DNA of 64,000 bases from Atopobium sp. oral taxon 199 str. F0494 (GCF_000411555.1 NZ_KE150486.1:558001-622000), one strand, 5' to 3'. Positions 44,654 to 54,418 are shown, counted from the first letter of the stretch. Program-made: numbers and translations. The notes: generated by a model not told the origin, from the letters alone.

Positions 44654-46354
44654 TTAGCGCCTCAGTCGTCCAAGCAGCGAACGGATAGCCGCCGCTTCGG
44701 GGAATCTGAATGCTACGGCTAAACCATAGGTCACCAAGACAGCTGGAATACCAGCGGCGACGCAGTTCATAAGACCTCGCATTGGAGAGCCAATAGCAGG
44801 GCCGATAGCTATCTCGAGCACGCGCATGATAAGAACGGCTACACCCGAGCCAAGAAGCCCAAGACCCAAAGAACGTACAAAGGAGAACATCATGGACTTG
44901 AATCCGATATGTCCCAATTTTCTCCACAAATCCACAAACATGACTGCATCGACCACAACGTTAAAAATCATCGATGTTGCCGCAACAAAGCCAAGTCCAA
45001 CATAGGGTGTTGTCACGAGAAGAATAATTACCTGCACGACAGAGCCAAGCGTCGCCGCGACAGCATAGAGCACCATATGACGCATGGCTGAGCAGACTTT
45101 CTGCAGGTACATGCCAACGCCATAGAGTGGCAGCGCCAACGAAAGGCCGCTGAGGAACTCGGCAGTCAACAGAATATCGTTTGTTTCAAACCTGCCTGAC
45201 GAAATAATCGAGACCAACGGCACCGAAAACACTATCAAGTAGAGCATGAACGGCACCGTAAACAAGAGAATCTGGCAGACGCCCTGGGTTAAGTCACGCT
45301 TAAACGCCGCGATATCCTCTTTTGCCCAGCTTTCTGAGAGCTCCGTGAATAACGCCGTGGTAACCGGCACCGTCAAAATGGCATAGGGCAGGGTGTACCA
45401 AAGACGGGCATAGGTTGCAATGGCGCTTCCAGCTACGCTGATTGAAAGCTGCGAAGAATTCTGAACCGATACCGTCACGAAGTTAGCAACGACAACGATA
45501 AGGGCAGGGGCACCAATCTTGAGCGTATCTTTTAGCGCGGGGTCGTGGAAGTCGATATGAGGCCTCAGCTTGATGCCGTTTCTCTTAAGAGAGGGAATCT
45601 GTACCAATACCTGCACCAATACGCCAAGCGGATTTCCCAGAGCCAAAATCAAAAGACCAAGACCCGGATGAGAGCCAGCTAACGCCGCATAGGCAAGAAA
45701 AGACACCGTCGTCACAAAGTTATTGAAAATAGGGGCCGCCATCGGCCAAAAGTAGCTGCGCTCCGCATTGAGTACCCCGGAAAAGATGGTAGAGAAGCAA
45801 TAGAGGACCACTTCGATGGCAAAGAAACGGAAGAAGTAGACAGCCAGCTCAGAGTCGAAGTCGGCACGCGCCGAGAAGGACTGCGTATAGATAACCTGAC
45901 CCGCAAAAATGAAGCCTAAAACGGACACGAGCAGCGTAATCATGACCACAATTGAAAGCAGATTGGACGTATAGGCATTGGCCTCCGCGCTGCCGACTTT
46001 CTTTTTCAAAGACATATAGACGGGCAAAAATGCAGTGGTCAGCATGCCGGCGCCCACAAGTTCGTATAACTGGTCGGGCAGTATGTTGGCAACGGAGTAG
46101 CAACTTGCCAAAACCGTAGCACCCATAGCCAGAGCCTGTGCCCAGGTACGCATGAAACCGGTTAAACGACTGATAATAACCAGCACACTCATCATGGAAG
46201 CCGAGCGACTCACCTGCTTTTGTCGCTCTTCAGGCAGAAGGCCCGGTTCCTCTTCAAGCGTCTCTTGCGACACCGTAGCGAGAACGTCCTCGCGCTCCAG
46301 AAATTCATTCTGCTCCGCGGTAATCTCGCGCATGTGTTTTGGCTGATAACTCAC
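44654..46354 (-). CDS. murJ: Lipid II flippase MurJ (MviN)
   Basis: A 566-residue polytopic protein of the MurJ/MviN family, which moves the peptidoglycan precursor lipid II across the membrane. The family opening is clear near residues 50-110: MMSVLVIISRLTGFMRTWAQ, VANILPDQLYELVGAGMLTTAFLPVY. About 14 hydrophobic spans follow. About 50 hydrophilic acidic residues precede the first span, more than in E. coli MurJ; Actinobacterial members often carry such tails. It starts with GTG at 46354, overlapping the ybaK stop by four bases (GTGA), and its stop abuts uvrC. Placement of a cell-wall gene inside a uvrA/uvrC operon is unusual. Confidence 0.93.
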   Translation of the reverse strand: MSYQPKHMREITAEQNEFLEREDVLATVSQETLEEEPGLLPEERQKQVSRSASMMSVLVIISRLTGFMRTWAQALAMGATVLASCYSVANILPDQLYELVGAGMLTTAFLPVYMSLKKKVGSAEANAYTSNLLSIVVMITLLVSVLGFIFAGQVIYTQSFSARADFDSELAVYFFRFFAIEVVLYCFSTIFSGVLNAERSYFWPMAAPIFNNFVTTVSFLAYAALAGSHPGLGLLILALGNPLGVLVQVLVQIPSLKRNGIKLRPHIDFHDPALKDTLKIGAPALIVVVANFVTVSVQNSSQLSISVAGSAIATYARLWYTLPYAILTVPVTTALFTELSESWAKEDIAAFKRDLTQGVCQILLFTVPFMLYLIVFSVPLVSIISSGRFETNDILLTAEFLSGLSLALPLYGVGMYLQKVCSAMRHMVLYAVAATLGSVVQVIILLVTTPYVGLGFVAATSMIFNVVVDAVMFVDLWRKLGHIGFKSMMFSFVRSLGLGLLGSGVAVLIMRVLEIAIGPAIGSPMRGLMNCVAAGIPAVLVTYGLAVAFRFPEAAAIRSLLGRLRR

Positions 46355-46869
46355 GACCTCGCCTCTCGAACGATATCGGCAAATGTTGCTTTAATACACG
46401 ATGCTAGTGCAATCGGCGAAACGGTGATGCCGAGACCCTTGCGACCGCCGGACACATTAATCACATCAAACAACTGAGCGGTCTCATCAATGAGCGTGGG
46501 AAACTGCTTCTTCATACCGATTGGCGTGCAGCCTCCCCGAACATACCCCGTAACGGCCTCAAGATCTTTGACCGGCAGCATCGAAAGACTTTTTTTACCC
46601 GCCGCAGAAGCAGCCTTTTTCAAGTTAAGTTCTTGCGCGACAGGCACGCAGCACACCACATACTCACCGGCAGGCGCTTCGCATACAAGCGTTTTAAACG
46701 AGGCATCTTTATTCTCGCCAAGCGATTCCGCAATACGCACGCCCAACTCACCTGAAGGAATGCTGTCATCGACATCGTATCGGTGCGCTTCAAACGAAAC
46801 ACCAGCGGCTTCGAGTTCACGCATGGCGTTCGTCTTTTGGATTGTCTGAGCCTTCTCACGCCTGGTCAT
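46351..46869 (-). CDS. ybaK: YbaK/EbsC-family Cys-tRNA(Pro) deacylase-like protein
   Basis: A 172-residue aminoacyl-tRNA editing domain protein. Family blocks: KTLVCEAPAGEYVVCCVPVAQELNLKKAA, GYVRGGCTPIGMKKQFPTLID (the GGxxPxG loop), and GGRKGLGITVSP. YbaK hydrolyses Cys-tRNA-Pro formed by mischarging. The start at 46869 fits the family and lies 7 bases after the uvrA stop, with AGGAG overlapping the end of uvrA; longer readings upstream would sit inside uvrA. Its end overlaps murJ by four bases. Confidence 0.92.
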   Translation of the reverse strand: MTRREKAQTIQKTNAMRELEAAGVSFEAHRYDVDDSIPSGELGVRIAESLGENKDASFKTLVCEAPAGEYVVCCVPVAQELNLKKAASAAGKKSLSMLPVKDLEAVTGYVRGGCTPIGMKKQFPTLIDETAQLFDVINVSGGRKGLGITVSPIALASCIKATFADIVREARS

Positions 46870-46876
46870 ATCAGCA

Positions 46877-49750
46877 TCACTCCTGAGCCTGGCGCTTGCG
46901 ATCCCGCTCAAGGATGGGAGCGAGAAACGCGCCGGTGTAGGACTCTGGTATCTGAGCCACCTGTTCAGGCGTGCCGTAGGCAACTACAGTTCCTCCTCCG
47001 TCTCCCCCTTCGGGGCCCATGTCGATAATACGGTCCGCCATCTTAATAACATCAAGGTTATGCTCAATGACCAGTACCGTATTGCCGGCGTCCACAAGGC
47101 GCTCCAGCACATCAACCAGCTGGCGGACGTCTTCAAAATGAAGGCCTGTAGTAGGCTCGTCCAAAATATAGAGCGTCTTGCCCGTCTGTGTACGGTGCAG
47201 TTCCTTTGCCAGTTTCACGCGCTGAGCTTCGCCGCCGGAAAGCGTGGTAGCCGGCTGACCCAAATGAATGTAGCCAAGGCCTACATCGTGCAGCGTCTGA
47301 AGTTTGTTTTTGATGCGTGGAATGTTGGCGAAAAACGCAAGCGCCTCATGAACCGTCATGTCAAGCACATCGGAAACGGACTTGCCGTGATATAGAATCT
47401 CCAGGGTCTCGCGGTTGTAGCGCTTACCGTGGCAGACCTCGCAGGGCACATAGATGTCCGGCAGAAAGTTCATTTCTATCTTGATTTGACCGTCGCCTTT
47501 GCAGGCTTCACAGCGTCCCCCCGGCACGTTGAATGAGAAGCGTCCTGCCGAGTATCCGCGGGCGCGAGATTCGGGAACAGAGGCGTAAAGGGCACGCAAG
47601 TCATCCCATAGGCCAATATAGGTTGCGGGATTGGACCGCGGTGTGCGGCCGATAGGGCTTTGATCGATGTCAATGACTTTGTCGATACGGTCAATGCCCG
47701 AAAGCTTCCTGTACTCCCCGACGGCTCGCTTAGAATGATGAACGGCATTGGTCAGCGCAGGGGCGAGAGTATCGGTCACCAGCGAAGACTTACCTGAACC
47801 GGAAACTCCTGTCACGAGAGTCAGCGTGCCTATCTCTATTTTGGCGCTCACGTCTTTGAGATTGTTTGCCGATGCTCCCGTAATTGCGAGGGCGCCTCGT
47901 CCCGGCTTGCGACGCTTTTCCGGCAATCTGATTTGGCGCCGACCAGTAAGATACGCGCCTGTAATGGAATCAGGATTTTCAACAATCTCTTCCGGCGTAC
48001 CGGCAGCAACTACCTTACCTCCCAGCTCGCCCGCTCCAGGTCCCATGTCAACCACATAGTCCGCCGCGCGGATCGTATCTTCGTCATGCTCCACCACCAA
48101 TACGGTATTACCGCGGTCACGAAGCTGTTTCAGCGTTTCTATCAAGCGATTGTTGTCGCGCTGGTGAAGGCCGATGGAAGGCTCGTCCAAGATGTACAAC
48201 ACACCCATAAGACCAGCACCTATCTGTGTCGCCAGGCGAATGCGTTGCGCTTCGCCACCGGAAAGCGTAGCTGCAGCACGAGAAAGCGTCAGGTAATCAA
48301 GGCCGACATTCACAAGAAATTGCAAGCGAGCCACAATCTCTTTCACAATGGGGCCTGCGATAAAATGCTGCCGTTCCGTAAGCGTTAAAGCTTTGAAGAA
48401 CCGCAAGCTTTCTCGGCATGACATCTCCGTAACTTCCCAGATGTTCTTCTCGCCAACGGTAACCGCCAAAATTTCAGGCTTTAAGCGCGCGCCGTGGCAT
48501 GTGGAGCATGGCATCTCACGAATGTAGTGATCAAGATGGGTCTTCATTGTTTCTGAGGTCGTATCTTGATACTTGTCAAACAGTATCTTGCGCACGCCTG
48601 CAAACGTGGTGAACCAGTGGGTATTGCGGCCGTCGCGCGTAACGTAATCAACGCGGATTTTAGTTGCTCCTAAGCCGCCAAGCAGCGCGTCTTGCACACG
48701 CTTTGGCAACTTCTCCCACGGCGTTTTGTCAGAAACTCCCAAGTGAGCGCAGACAGCGGAAAGAATCTGCGGATAGTAGTTGGAATGACCAAAAATGCTG
48801 CCGAAAACACCTTCGGAAACGGAAAGTTTGGGGTCGGTGATAAGGGCAGCCGCATCGATAATCTTGCGAATGCCCAATCCGTCGCAATCAGGGCACGCGC
48901 CATATGGAGCGTTAAATGAGAAATCACGCGGCTGCAGGTCGTCCATAGAGTACCCATGGATAGGGCACGCCAGTGCCAGCGAGTACTGCAAAAGCTCATC
49001 AGGCATATGCTCCGGATCATTGCGATCCGCAAGAAGAAATACGCCTACTTTGCCTTGGGCGAGCTTAGTAGCCTGCTCAACCGCTTCAACCACGCGTCCC
49101 AGCGAATCGGCCCTGATGACAATACGATCCACCACAACTTCAATGGTGTGTTTGAGAGTCTTACCCAGCTTGATCTCTTCTCCATCAAGCTCACGTACCT
49201 CTCCATCCACGCGCACGCGGGAAAATCCTTCACGCCTCAGATCTTCAAACAGCTTGGTATATTCGCCCTTGCGGCCCAAGACAACAGGAGCCAAAACCAA
49301 CGCACGGCGACCCTTCCCCGCCTCAAGAATCTTGTCGGCTACCTGATCGGTAGTTTGACGCTCAATCACACGACCGCACTCAGGGCAATGCGGAATGCCG
49401 ATACGAGCGTATAAAAGTCGCAGGTAATCGTAGATTTCAGTAACTGTACCGACCGTTGAGCGAGGATTTCTGCTGGTAGTTTTTTGGTCAATGGAAACAG
49501 CAGGAGAAAGACCGTCAATAGAATCCAGATCGGGCTTATCCATTTGACCTAAAAATTGGCGTGCATAGCTTGAAAGCGATTCGACATAGCGACGCTGACC
49601 CTCGGCATAGATGGTATCAAACGCAAGACTTGACTTTCCCGATCCCGAAAGACCGGTAATAACTACCAGCTTATCGCGGGGAATATCAATATCCACATCC
49701 GCAAGATTATGCTCGCGCGCACCACGAATCGCAATTTTGTTTGACGCCAT
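46877..49750 (-). CDS. uvrA: Excinuclease ABC subunit A
   Basis: A 957-residue UvrA, the damage-sensing ABC ATPase dimer that loads UvrB. Both nucleotide-binding sites are intact: GLSGSGKSSLAFD (near 33-45) and GVSGSGKSSLVTD (near 645). Signature motifs TLSGGEAQRIRLA and TLSGGEAQRVKLA are present, as are zinc-binding CxxC pairs (CPECGRVIE; CSTCHGARL; CEACKGDG with CEVCHG). The length is standard. It is the first gene of a four-gene operon with ybaK, murJ and uvrC. No LexA box of the GAAC-N4-GTTC type is visible upstream, but a strong inverted repeat lies in the leader. Confidence 0.97.
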   Translation of the reverse strand: MASNKIAIRGAREHNLADVDIDIPRDKLVVITGLSGSGKSSLAFDTIYAEGQRRYVESLSSYARQFLGQMDKPDLDSIDGLSPAVSIDQKTTSRNPRSTVGTVTEIYDYLRLLYARIGIPHCPECGRVIERQTTDQVADKILEAGKGRRALVLAPVVLGRKGEYTKLFEDLRREGFSRVRVDGEVRELDGEEIKLGKTLKHTIEVVVDRIVIRADSLGRVVEAVEQATKLAQGKVGVFLLADRNDPEHMPDELLQYSLALACPIHGYSMDDLQPRDFSFNAPYGACPDCDGLGIRKIIDAAALITDPKLSVSEGVFGSIFGHSNYYPQILSAVCAHLGVSDKTPWEKLPKRVQDALLGGLGATKIRVDYVTRDGRNTHWFTTFAGVRKILFDKYQDTTSETMKTHLDHYIREMPCSTCHGARLKPEILAVTVGEKNIWEVTEMSCRESLRFFKALTLTERQHFIAGPIVKEIVARLQFLVNVGLDYLTLSRAAATLSGGEAQRIRLATQIGAGLMGVLYILDEPSIGLHQRDNNRLIETLKQLRDRGNTVLVVEHDEDTIRAADYVVDMGPGAGELGGKVVAAGTPEEIVENPDSITGAYLTGRRQIRLPEKRRKPGRGALAITGASANNLKDVSAKIEIGTLTLVTGVSGSGKSSLVTDTLAPALTNAVHHSKRAVGEYRKLSGIDRIDKVIDIDQSPIGRTPRSNPATYIGLWDDLRALYASVPESRARGYSAGRFSFNVPGGRCEACKGDGQIKIEMNFLPDIYVPCEVCHGKRYNRETLEILYHGKSVSDVLDMTVHEALAFFANIPRIKNKLQTLHDVGLGYIHLGQPATTLSGGEAQRVKLAKELHRTQTGKTLYILDEPTTGLHFEDVRQLVDVLERLVDAGNTVLVIEHNLDVIKMADRIIDMGPEGGDGGGTVVAYGTPEQVAQIPESYTGAFLAPILERDRKRQAQE

Positions 49751-49773
49751 ACTTCCTCACCTGGTATATCAGT

Positions 49774-49797
49774 GCCGGCAGAGCAGTCTCTGCCGGC
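49774..49797 (-). repeat. Perfect 10-base inverted repeat in the uvrA leader
   Basis: GCCGGCAGAG, four bases, CTCTGCCGGC. It ends 24 bases before the uvrA start on the minus strand and about 95 bases after the DUF4173 gene stop. Neither side has a proper U-run, so it may be an mRNA hairpin or operator of uvrA rather than a plain terminator of the upstream gene. Confidence 0.6.
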
Positions 49798-49891
49798 CAA
49801 CTTTTCCTAGCCTTTTAGTTTACCCAAGCAAGGACTTTCTACGTAGTGCAACAGCTTATTTTAGGTATTTTTTGAGACTTCTCCATGAAGC

Positions 49892-51442
49892 TCACTGTTC
49901 TGATGGGTAAACAGGAAAGTAGTTTGGGATCATCTCGCGTATCGTCCGGTATGACCAGGGAGTTTGTCCGTAAAAGCAGCTCATGCCGTCAAGACATATC
50001 CGCGCTTCTTCCTTTGCAGCGTCCGTACCAGAAATTGACGCGAGCTTCTTGAGCGCCGGTACGGAATCAGGACCAAGCTCATACAGATACTCCACATCAA
50101 TCTGCCTGAGAGAGCCTCCAAGGTAGCCGTCAACATTAAACGCGGCGATACGAGCGGCAGGATTGCTGAGAGCAAACACCAGCCAAATGACAGACAGACA
50201 GAAAACGCCCAGCTTAAAGACGGGTACATTCGGCTTGTGTATACGCACGGCCGCAATGATCACAAGCGCTAAAATCGCAACCATGCCCATATAGGTCATA
50301 GCACGCAGCATTGAAAGACCAAACTCTACGGTATACAGGGTCATTCTCTGCGCGGCAGATACCAGCATCACAAGGGTCATGGCGAGAAGGACGTAGAGTA
50401 AAGTCGAGCTTATCGCTGTACGTTCTTCCCGTTTTCTTACTGCAAGCGCAAGCAGCGTCAGGGCAAGATTGATTGCCGTCACAACGACAAGCTCAAAGAA
50501 ACCCGATCGCGCATACTGTGCGTAGCCTCCGTGTAGGGCACTCGCCTCAACACCGCCAAAAAGATAGGTGATTTGAACGAAAACAAAGAGTGCGTATACC
50601 GCATCAATCAGAACGAGCGTCGTCGCGATAAGCACGTTTGATACCTGCGGTTTATTGAGCTTCTCGCCTAGCGCACAGTCTTTGCCAAGCGCATGTATAA
50701 CGGCATAGAGCAGTGAAAACGTAATCGAAACAATGACGGCAATTCGTATGATTCGCACAAGCCATACGCCGCCACTCTCCAGATTCCAGTCAAAAAACGT
50801 ATCAACTATGCGGGCAAAAACCTCATCAGCCGAGAAGAGCAGTGGTAACACCACAAGAAGAATGCAGCCCGCAAGAGCTATGCCTATGATAATCGCCCGG
50901 GTACGCTCACTGGCAATCGGCTTCTTCCGCAATGCGCGATACGCCATCCCAGCATGGGCAAACTGATGTCTGCAAAAGAAGCTGACAGAAGCAATCCAGC
51001 CGTGCATGGTTAAAACGATACGCTCCGAACATCCGCTGATCAGTAAAAAATCGAGCATATAAAGCATAAGCAACACGAGGGCGTTTGCCGAGCGAAGGTC
51101 ATGATTTGCGCTGATGGACGGAACGATTGCAGCAAGCGCCGTTGCTGCCAGAAGTATTCTGGTAATCCGTCCCAGGCGCTTGAGGCCTCCCTGTAAAAAG
51201 ACGAGTACTGCCAGCGTAGTAAGCATATAGAGGGTCAAGCCAACGCCGCCAATCGTAAAAAATTCCAATGAGAAACGAGCTGTTTCAAGGTTCCCGTCGG
51301 CGCAAAGCACCCACAGGACAGAAAGAAGCGTGGCCAAACCAATGCCCACCTGGTCTCGATGCGTCAGCGCAACGGACTGTTTTTTAGTAAAGCTCTCGCC
51401 AGGGTCTTGAGGAAGACCCTCGGGCGGTACGGGATATGACAT
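49892..51442 (-). CDS. DUF4173/DUF4153-like membrane protein
   Basis: A 516-residue protein with about 12 hydrophobic spans, starting after a short hydrophilic N-terminus. The segment YAQYARSGFFELVVVTAINL (near 300-320) is the hallmark of this family, together with a preceding LIDAVYALFVFVQITYLFGG. The last 75 residues are soluble (DGYLGGSLRQIDVEYLYELG onward). The function of the family is unknown. AAAGGA precedes the ATG by seven bases. It follows the XRE regulator (17 bases) and DUF2975 gene on the same strand and is probably controlled with them. Confidence 0.82.
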   Translation of the reverse strand: MSYPVPPEGLPQDPGESFTKKQSVALTHRDQVGIGLATLLSVLWVLCADGNLETARFSLEFFTIGGVGLTLYMLTTLAVLVFLQGGLKRLGRITRILLAATALAAIVPSISANHDLRSANALVLLMLYMLDFLLISGCSERIVLTMHGWIASVSFFCRHQFAHAGMAYRALRKKPIASERTRAIIIGIALAGCILLVVLPLLFSADEVFARIVDTFFDWNLESGGVWLVRIIRIAVIVSITFSLLYAVIHALGKDCALGEKLNKPQVSNVLIATTLVLIDAVYALFVFVQITYLFGGVEASALHGGYAQYARSGFFELVVVTAINLALTLLALAVRKREERTAISSTLLYVLLAMTLVMLVSAAQRMTLYTVEFGLSMLRAMTYMGMVAILALVIIAAVRIHKPNVPVFKLGVFCLSVIWLVFALSNPAARIAAFNVDGYLGGSLRQIDVEYLYELGPDSVPALKKLASISGTDAAKEEARICLDGMSCFYGQTPWSYRTIREMIPNYFPVYPSEQ

Positions 51443-51459
51443 GCTACATTCCTTTCGGA

Positions 51460-51675
51460 CTACACGGTATCCGGTATGAATTCCAAAAGCTCGCCGGGCT
51501 GACAGTCAAGCTCACGGCAGATTGCCGCCAGTGTTGAGAAGCGAATAGCCTTTGCCTTTCCTGTTTTTAAGATTGAAAGGTTGGCAAGGGTCACGCCCAC
51601 GCGTTCGGACAGCTCGGTCAGGCTCATTTTGCGTTTCGCAAGAACGACATCCAGATTGACTGCAATCGAATCCAT
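51460..51675 (-). CDS. Small XRE-family DNA-binding regulator
   Basis: A 71-residue Cro/CI-type helix-turn-helix protein: MSLTELSERVGVTLANLSILKTGKAKAIRFSTLAAICREL covers all four helices, and the end CQPGELLEFIP is typical of this short subgroup found beside DUF2975 membrane proteins. Its ATG directly follows the DUF2975 stop (TAGATG). It probably regulates its own operon, including the DUF4173 gene 17 bases downstream. Confidence 0.9.
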   Translation of the reverse strand: MDSIAVNLDVVLAKRKMSLTELSERVGVTLANLSILKTGKAKAIRFSTLAAICRELDCQPGELLEFIPDTV

Positions 51676-52134
51676 CTAAATCACCAGGTCATTCTCATCC
51701 TTCAAGGATGACGCTCTGGTAGTGAACAGGGAAAGCGCCGCGGCAATAACGGTCAGAGAGATTGCAAAAATGAGCGCTACGGAAAGAGATGCGACAACAG
51801 AAAAGGCCACAGGTGAAACTGCCACGAGATACGCCACCAACAACACAAGCCACAAGAGCGTGTCTGCCGCGGCGAAATAACTCATCAAGCGAAGCAGATA
51901 GGCGTTCTCCTTGGAAAAAAGTTCGCCTTGTGCAATACGCGAGAAAAGCCTCCATGAGGTGAGCGCGACTGCTAAAAGCGGAAGAATGCCCAGTGCAAAC
52001 GCCGGCGTTGCGCCGAGAGGTAAACGGTTTCCCTGTTCAAGCTGAGGAATAACCACAACAGCAACAACTATGCAGGCGACAGCGGCGGCCGCATTCACTA
52101 GCTTCAATATCAGCGATGTTTCTCGATACGTCAT
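51676..52134 (-). CDS. DUF2975-like membrane protein
   Basis: A 152-residue protein with four hydrophobic spans (about residues 10-30, 45-65, 85-108 and 112-138). The loop LTSWRLFSRIAQGELFSKENAYLLR between spans two and three is typical of DUF2975. GGGAGG four bases before the ATG at 52134 sets the start; an upstream ATG at 52170 would add 12 residues without a site. DUF2975 proteins commonly pair with a small XRE regulator, as here. Function is unknown. Confidence 0.82.
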   Translation of the reverse strand: MTYRETSLILKLVNAAAAVACIVVAVVVIPQLEQGNRLPLGATPAFALGILPLLAVALTSWRLFSRIAQGELFSKENAYLLRLMSYFAAADTLLWLVLLVAYLVAVSPVAFSVVASLSVALIFAISLTVIAAALSLFTTRASSLKDENDLVI

Positions 52135-52317
52135 ATAACCTCCCACAATCGCAATCTCTCGTATCATCATGATAGCTAATTCATATCGAATTTCAATATC
52201 AATTTATTGTTTTTCAATAAATTTTAAAGTTCTTGTGGGAGCTTTGGAGAGCTTGGGTAGAATAGACTTCAACACCAACGCCTGTTACGCATTTGTTTTT
52301 ACACCCAAGGAGAGAGT

Positions 52318-53172
52318 ATGCCTGACATAGCGATTGACAAAGAAGCCCTGAGACGCGAGGTTGATGAGGCCCTTCACGGACAGAAAAAGGAGCCGAGCGC
52401 TCCTGCCGGTTTCAGGCTCAATGCCAATTCTGAAATACAGCACGTCATCGGAGTAGTTTCAGGTAAAGGCGGCGTAGGTAAATCTTTGGTAACCGGCATT
52501 CTGGCTACTAACCTCATGCGCGCTGGAAAACGGGTAGGCATCCTTGACGGCGACATCACCGGTCCTTCAATTCCCAAGATGTTTGGCTTGTCAGGGATTC
52601 ACGCGCACGGTGAAGACGAACAACTCGTTCCCGTATCTGACGCAAGTGGCATCAAAATCATGAGCGCTAATTTGGTCTTGCAGAACGAGACCGACCCCGT
52701 CCTGTGGCGAGGGCCTGTAGTCGCCGGAGCAATCCAGCAGTTTTATGGACAGTGCAATTGGGGCAGCCTTGACTATCTGCTCATCGATATGCCTCCGGGA
52801 ACCGGCGATGTAGCGCTTACCGTGTTTCAGTCGATTCCGGTTGAGGGTATCGTCATTGTGTCTTCTCCCCAGGATTTGGTGCAGATGGTGGTAGGCAAAG
52901 CCGTCAAGATGGCCGATATGATGGGTATCCGCGTGCTGGGCCTTGTCGAAAACATGGGCTATGTGCAGTGTCCACATTGCGACCAGAAGATCGAGCCGTT
53001 TGGTCCCAGTCGTCTTGAGGATACCGCTGCAGATTTTGGCATCCCCGCTCTTGGACAGCTGCCTATTGACCCTGTGTTCTCCAAGCTTTCCGATGAGGGG
53101 ACGTTCAGCGCTCAGCTTCCCCACGACCTTATCCCCAACGCCACTGAGCGCGTGCTTGCCCTGGACCGGTAA
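52318..53172 (+). CDS. mrp: Mrp/ApbC-type P-loop ATPase, iron-sulfur carrier
   Basis: A 284-residue protein of the Mrp/NBP35 family. It has a deviant Walker A GKGGVGKS (near residues 50-57), DGDITGPSIPKMFGL, LLIDMPPGTGD, and the C-terminal CPHC pair (near 219-222) that bridges a 4Fe-4S cluster between subunits. It likely binds and delivers Fe-S clusters to target enzymes, which fits the Fe-S-rich proteins in the window. GGAGAG lies three bases before the ATG. Its stop overlaps the next flavoprotein start by one base (TAATG). Confidence 0.93.
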   Translation: MPDIAIDKEALRREVDEALHGQKKEPSAPAGFRLNANSEIQHVIGVVSGKGGVGKSLVTGILATNLMRAGKRVGILDGDITGPSIPKMFGLSGIHAHGEDEQLVPVSDASGIKIMSANLVLQNETDPVLWRGPVVAGAIQQFYGQCNWGSLDYLLIDMPPGTGDVALTVFQSIPVEGIVIVSSPQDLVQMVVGKAVKMADMMGIRVLGLVENMGYVQCPHCDQKIEPFGPSRLEDTAADFGIPALGQLPIDPVFSKLSDEGTFSAQLPHDLIPNATERVLALDR

Positions 53173-54398
53173 TGGCCACTCAACGCAAAAAACGCCTCTC
53201 TCGTACCGAGAAGAACGATGCGCTTCTGGAGCAGGCCGCCGCAGTTGCGCTGCCTTCCGTTGCCGACGTCGTTGTTGTAGGCGGAGGAGCTTCCGGCCTT
53301 ACGGCAGCCATTACCGCGGCAGAAACCTTGCAAGACACGGGAAGCCCCGGTACCGTCATCGTTTTTGAGCAGGCCCTGACATGCGGACGCACCATCCTTG
53401 CGACCGGTGGAGGGCGCTGCAATTTTGCTAATACGGATTTGCGTCCTGAGTACTACCGCCATCCAAATTTCGTCCGCTCCGTTACAGACGGAACCTACTT
53501 GAAAGACATACTGTCATTTTTCCGCGAATGTGGGCTTGCTTGGGTCACCGAAGAAGAAGGGCGCCTGTATCCCGTTACCCGGCAAGCAGCGTCTGTACGA
53601 AGCGTACTTCTCGCCCGCACTCGTAAGGCCAAAGTCATATGCGCCTGCGCACGCAGGATTATCGACATCCAAAAAGATTCCGAAAAATTGAGCATTATAT
53701 GGGAGGACTTGTTTGGCGCACAGAAGCACCACACACTCGTAGCGCGCACCGTCATCCTTGCAGGAGGAGGAGCCTCCGCTTCAACGTTTGCCCGCAAACT
53801 TGGCCTCGCAACGGTCCCCGAACGGCCAGGACTATGCGCGCTTACCTGTCTGCCTGAAATTCCCGTGCAGCTGGATGGCAAGCGCGCTCACGCCCGCGCC
53901 CTCCTGACGCGCGATGGTCATCTTGAAGCTTCTGAAACGGGCGAGATTCTTTTCAGGAGATTCGGCGTCTCGGGCATCATGGTGTTCAATATGTCGCGCA
54001 GCGCTCTGCCCGGCGATACGTTCACCCTTGATTTGCTTTCTGAAGTCGACCACGACAGTCTGCAGGCCGCCATTACTGCTCAAACCATCGACGGCGTCCT
54101 GGATCCCGACCTTGCCGAGTTTGCAGCTCCTCAATCATCCGTTCCCGCAAAAATTGCCGCCGCGCAGGCGCTTACTCTGACCGTCACCGGTGTTGCCCCA
54201 AGCGTTCCTGCGCAGGTCACGCTTGGCGGGCTTTCCGTCAAAGACTTTGACCGACACCTTGAGGCTTGCTCATGTCCCGGACTTTTTGCCTGCGGAGAGA
54301 CGCTCGACATTGACGCTCCTTGTGGCGGCTTTAATCTTGCGTGGGCATGGAAGTCCGGCATGGTAGCAGGTACCTCTGCCGCGCGGCGCCTGCTGTAG
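53172..54398 (+). CDS. NAD(P)/FAD-dependent oxidoreductase, BaiN/HI0933 family
   Basis: A 408-residue flavoprotein. VADVVVVGGGASGLTAAITA (near 33-52) is the FAD-binding beta-alpha-beta motif, followed by ATGGGRCNFANTD, LYPVTRQAASV, GVSGIMVFNMSR, and the C-terminal GETLDIDAPCGGFNLAWAW, all typical of the HI0933/YhiN group. The reaction in this organism is unknown; some members are reductases acting on bile acid intermediates. It overlaps mrp by one base and is followed 20 bases later by a second flavoprotein, suggesting one operon. Confidence 0.9.
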   Translation: MATQRKKRLSRTEKNDALLEQAAAVALPSVADVVVVGGGASGLTAAITAAETLQDTGSPGTVIVFEQALTCGRTILATGGGRCNFANTDLRPEYYRHPNFVRSVTDGTYLKDILSFFRECGLAWVTEEEGRLYPVTRQAASVRSVLLARTRKAKVICACARRIIDIQKDSEKLSIIWEDLFGAQKHHTLVARTVILAGGGASASTFARKLGLATVPERPGLCALTCLPEIPVQLDGKRAHARALLTRDGHLEASETGEILFRRFGVSGIMVFNMSRSALPGDTFTLDLLSEVDHDSLQAAITAQTIDGVLDPDLAEFAAPQSSVPAKIAAAQALTLTVTGVAPSVPAQVTLGGLSVKDFDRHLEACSCPGLFACGETLDIDAPCGGFNLAWAWKSGMVAGTSAARRLL

Positions 54399-54418
54399 GA
54401 AAAGTCAGAAAGAACGCC

